From: Bacteroidetes bacterium 43-16
GTDB taxonomy: Bacteria; Bacteroidota; Bacteroidia; Chitinophagales; Chitinophagaceae
Assembly: GCA_001897525.1 (NCBI GenBank)
Contig: MKTB01000015.1
Span: 337,959 to 401,958, forward strand
Length of the DNA: 64,000 nucleotides
Direction of reading: 5' to 3'
This document shows positions 62,772 to 64,000 of the stretch, piece after piece. Under the pieces are notes generated by a model that made no database searches, was not told the origin of the DNA, and saw nothing but the letters and a program-made list of their open reading frames with translations. Numbering within the stretch: position 1 is the stretch's first letter; each line of letters begins with the position of its first letter. The translations under genes were made by a program, and so were the position numbers.

Positions 62772-64000
62772 ATGAAATTTAAAAAAATCGTCCTGCTTTG
62801 CTTGTTGCTTAATATACCCTGGCTACTTAAAGCACAATCCTGGTCGGAACTGGGTACCGGTGCCAATACACTTAATGCCAATGAGATGATTAACACCACC
62901 GCAATAGATGCCGCCGGGAATATCTATGCAGCGGGTGCATTTACCAATGCTGCCGGGAAGCAATATGTAGCTAAATGGAACGGTACCTCCTGGACTGAAC
63001 TGGGCACCGGGGCCAATGCCTTAAACGCTAATGATGAAATCAAAACGCTCACGACAGACCCTTCAGGAAATGTGTATGCAGCAGGAATATTTACTAATGC
63101 CGCCGCGAAATATTATGTGGCTAAATGGAACGGTACCTCCTGGACAGAACTGGGTACCGGGGCCAATGCTTTAAATGCCAATGATTTGATTTTGAGCATT
63201 GCCAGCGATGCCGCAGGTAATATTTATGCGACAGGTGCTTTTAGCAATACAATGGGGCATAGCTATGTTGCTAAATGGGATGGCACTTCATGGACAGAAC
63301 TGGGTACCGGGGCCAATGCGCTGAATGCGAATAGTCTGATCTATACCATTACTTTAGATGCAGCAGGTAATCTATATGCAGCAGGTTACTTCACCAATGC
63401 AAATTTAGATTCATATGTCGCCAAATGGAATGGCAGCACCTGGAGTGAACTAGGTACCGGGGCCAATTCATTAAATGCTAACGGGCTGATCTATACTTTA
63501 GCTACAGATGTCTCAGGAAATGTATATGCAGCCGGGTATTTCAGCAATCCAGCCGGCAATACTTATGTTGCTAAATGGAATGGTACCTCCTGGGCAGAAT
63601 TGGGTACCGGGGCCAATGCGCTTAATGGTAGTAGTATCATTAGCAGTATTGCACCAGATGCTGCCGGCAATGTATATGCCGGAGGTTTTTTCAGCAATGC
63701 GGCAGGCAAGCAATATGTAGCCAAATGGAACGGAATCTCTTGGTCAGAATTGGGTACCGGGGCCAATGCCTTAAACGCAAATAGTTTAATTAACAGCACT
63801 TTCCTGGACCAGGCTGGCAACATATATGCCTGTGGAGGCTTTACCAATAGTTCCGGAAAGCAATATGTAGCAAAATGGACCACTAGTTTTGTTGCTGTAG
63901 ATAGTGTAGACGTACACACTGCAGGCAATGTACCTGCTACAATCACAGCCAGTGGCGGTAGCCTCAATATGACCGCAGTGGTCTTCCCTGTTACGGCCAG
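62772..64000 (+). CDS. Seven-unit propeller protein, paralogue 3 (partial, runs off the right edge)
   Basis: An open frame from the ATG at 62772 to the window end, 409 codons with no stop. A signal peptide (1-22, ending LLKAQ) is followed from residue 24 by seven 50-residue units (WSELGTGANTLNA, GNIYAAG, YVAKWNGTS and so on). An Ig-like module then begins VDSVDVHTAGNVPATI and has reached VFPVTAS at the edge. The module differs more from those of paralogues 1 and 2 (e.g. SGGSLNMTAVV), so it is an older copy or has escaped conversion. A sorting domain is expected downstream but is not seen. Confidence 0.85.
   Translation, partial: MKFKKIVLLCLLLNIPWLLKAQSWSELGTGANTLNANEMINTTAIDAAGNIYAAGAFTNAAGKQYVAKWNGTSWTELGTGANALNANDEIKTLTTDPSGNVYAAGIFTNAAAKYYVAKWNGTSWTELGTGANALNANDLILSIASDAAGNIYATGAFSNTMGHSYVAKWDGTSWTELGTGANALNANSLIYTITLDAAGNLYAAGYFTNANLDSYVAKWNGSTWSELGTGANSLNANGLIYTLATDVSGNVYAAGYFSNPAGNTYVAKWNGTSWAELGTGANALNGSSIISSIAPDAAGNVYAGGFFSNAAGKQYVAKWNGISWSELGTGANALNANSLINSTFLDQAGNIYACGGFTNSSGKQYVAKWTTSFVAVDSVDVHTAGNVPATITASGGSLNMTAVVFPVTA
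62841..63890 (+). repeat. Seven in-frame 150-bp repeats (paralogue 3)
   Basis: Units begin every 150 bp from 62841 (62841, 62991, 63141, 63291, 63441, 63591, 63741), each with a TGG codon. I translated all seven; none has an indel. Confidence 0.9.

Noticed and set aside
58077..63890. 150-bp periodic repeats considered as a CRISPR-like or satellite array
   Set aside because: Units are contiguous, in frame, without spacers, and encode conserved protein motifs; the period equals exactly 50 codons.

Overview
The window is chromosomal DNA from a member of the Bacteroidota, most likely a Chitinophagaceae-like bacterium. Three things point there. Many starts are preceded by the Bacteroidota -7 box TAnnTTTG instead of a Shine-Dalgarno site. 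Several large secreted proteins end in type IX secretion (T9SS) C-terminal sorting domains, either the 'gliding motility-associated' class or the 'LYPNPA' class. Several families typical of the phylum occur (DUF5606-like, DUF6089-like, GIN-domain lipoprotein, TonB receptor with a His-rich lipoprotein). Genus assignment is inference. I found no rRNA, tRNA, CRISPR array, insertion sequence or prophage.

Layout. 1-3.2 kb (minus): dTDP-sugar genes rfbB-rfbC-rfbA behind an ExbB/TolQ-type channel gene. 3.3-5.6 kb (minus): SlyD-type isomerase, then a phosphosulfolactate synthase-like gene abutting a stand-alone RlmK-type rRNA methyltransferase. 5.7-10.3 kb: an M16 peptidase homologue without the zinc motif, a DUF5606 protein with a Lys/Ala tail, a lone MlaE permease, a secreted coiled-coil protein and a GIN-domain lipoprotein. 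10.4-16.7 kb: gyrB, then a GNAT-like protein, an orphan histidine kinase and an AI-2E family transporter in a row, then a DEDD exonuclease. 16.9-21.4 kb: a secreted protein, a His-rich protein/TonB receptor/His-rich lipoprotein module that looks metal-related, and arfB. 21.5-26.2 kb: NlpE-like lipoprotein, mazG, a secreted protein, recJ and ung as one probable operon. 26.2-32.0 kb: DoxX, a methyltransferase, a 1179-residue SBBP/PKD T9SS protein and an orphan NarL-type regulator. 32.1-44.2 kb: ppk-ppx, an OmpA-family protein, lolA, dxs, a second T9SS protein, a thioesterase, a lipoprotein and a DUF6089 protein. 44.5-51.6 kb: an RlpA-like protein, sufB-[T9SS protein]-sufC-sufD, and an HD hydrolase.

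The most unusual part is 51.9-64.0 kb (plus strand). A LytTR response regulator and a TPR sensor kinase are followed by a lipoprotein gene whose promoter carries two 12-bp direct repeats 21 bp apart, the layout expected of a LytTR operator. Next come four T9SS-type or signal-peptide-bearing repeat proteins. The first has eight ELWxxDGTxxGT-type motifs. The other three are tandem paralogues, each with exactly seven consecutive 50-residue units, which I read as seven-bladed propellers. These are followed by bacterial Ig-like modules (three, one and at least one) and a sorting domain. The third paralogue runs off the right edge. The first two share a collinear 540-nt 3' end at about 90 % protein identity, indicating recent duplication or gene conversion. 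I regard this locus as the best candidate for an undescribed surface-protein system.

Several starts were moved downstream because a -7 promoter box lies inside or before the longest ORF's 5' end (comA, ppk, rlpA, sufB, the 39.9-kb T9SS gene).
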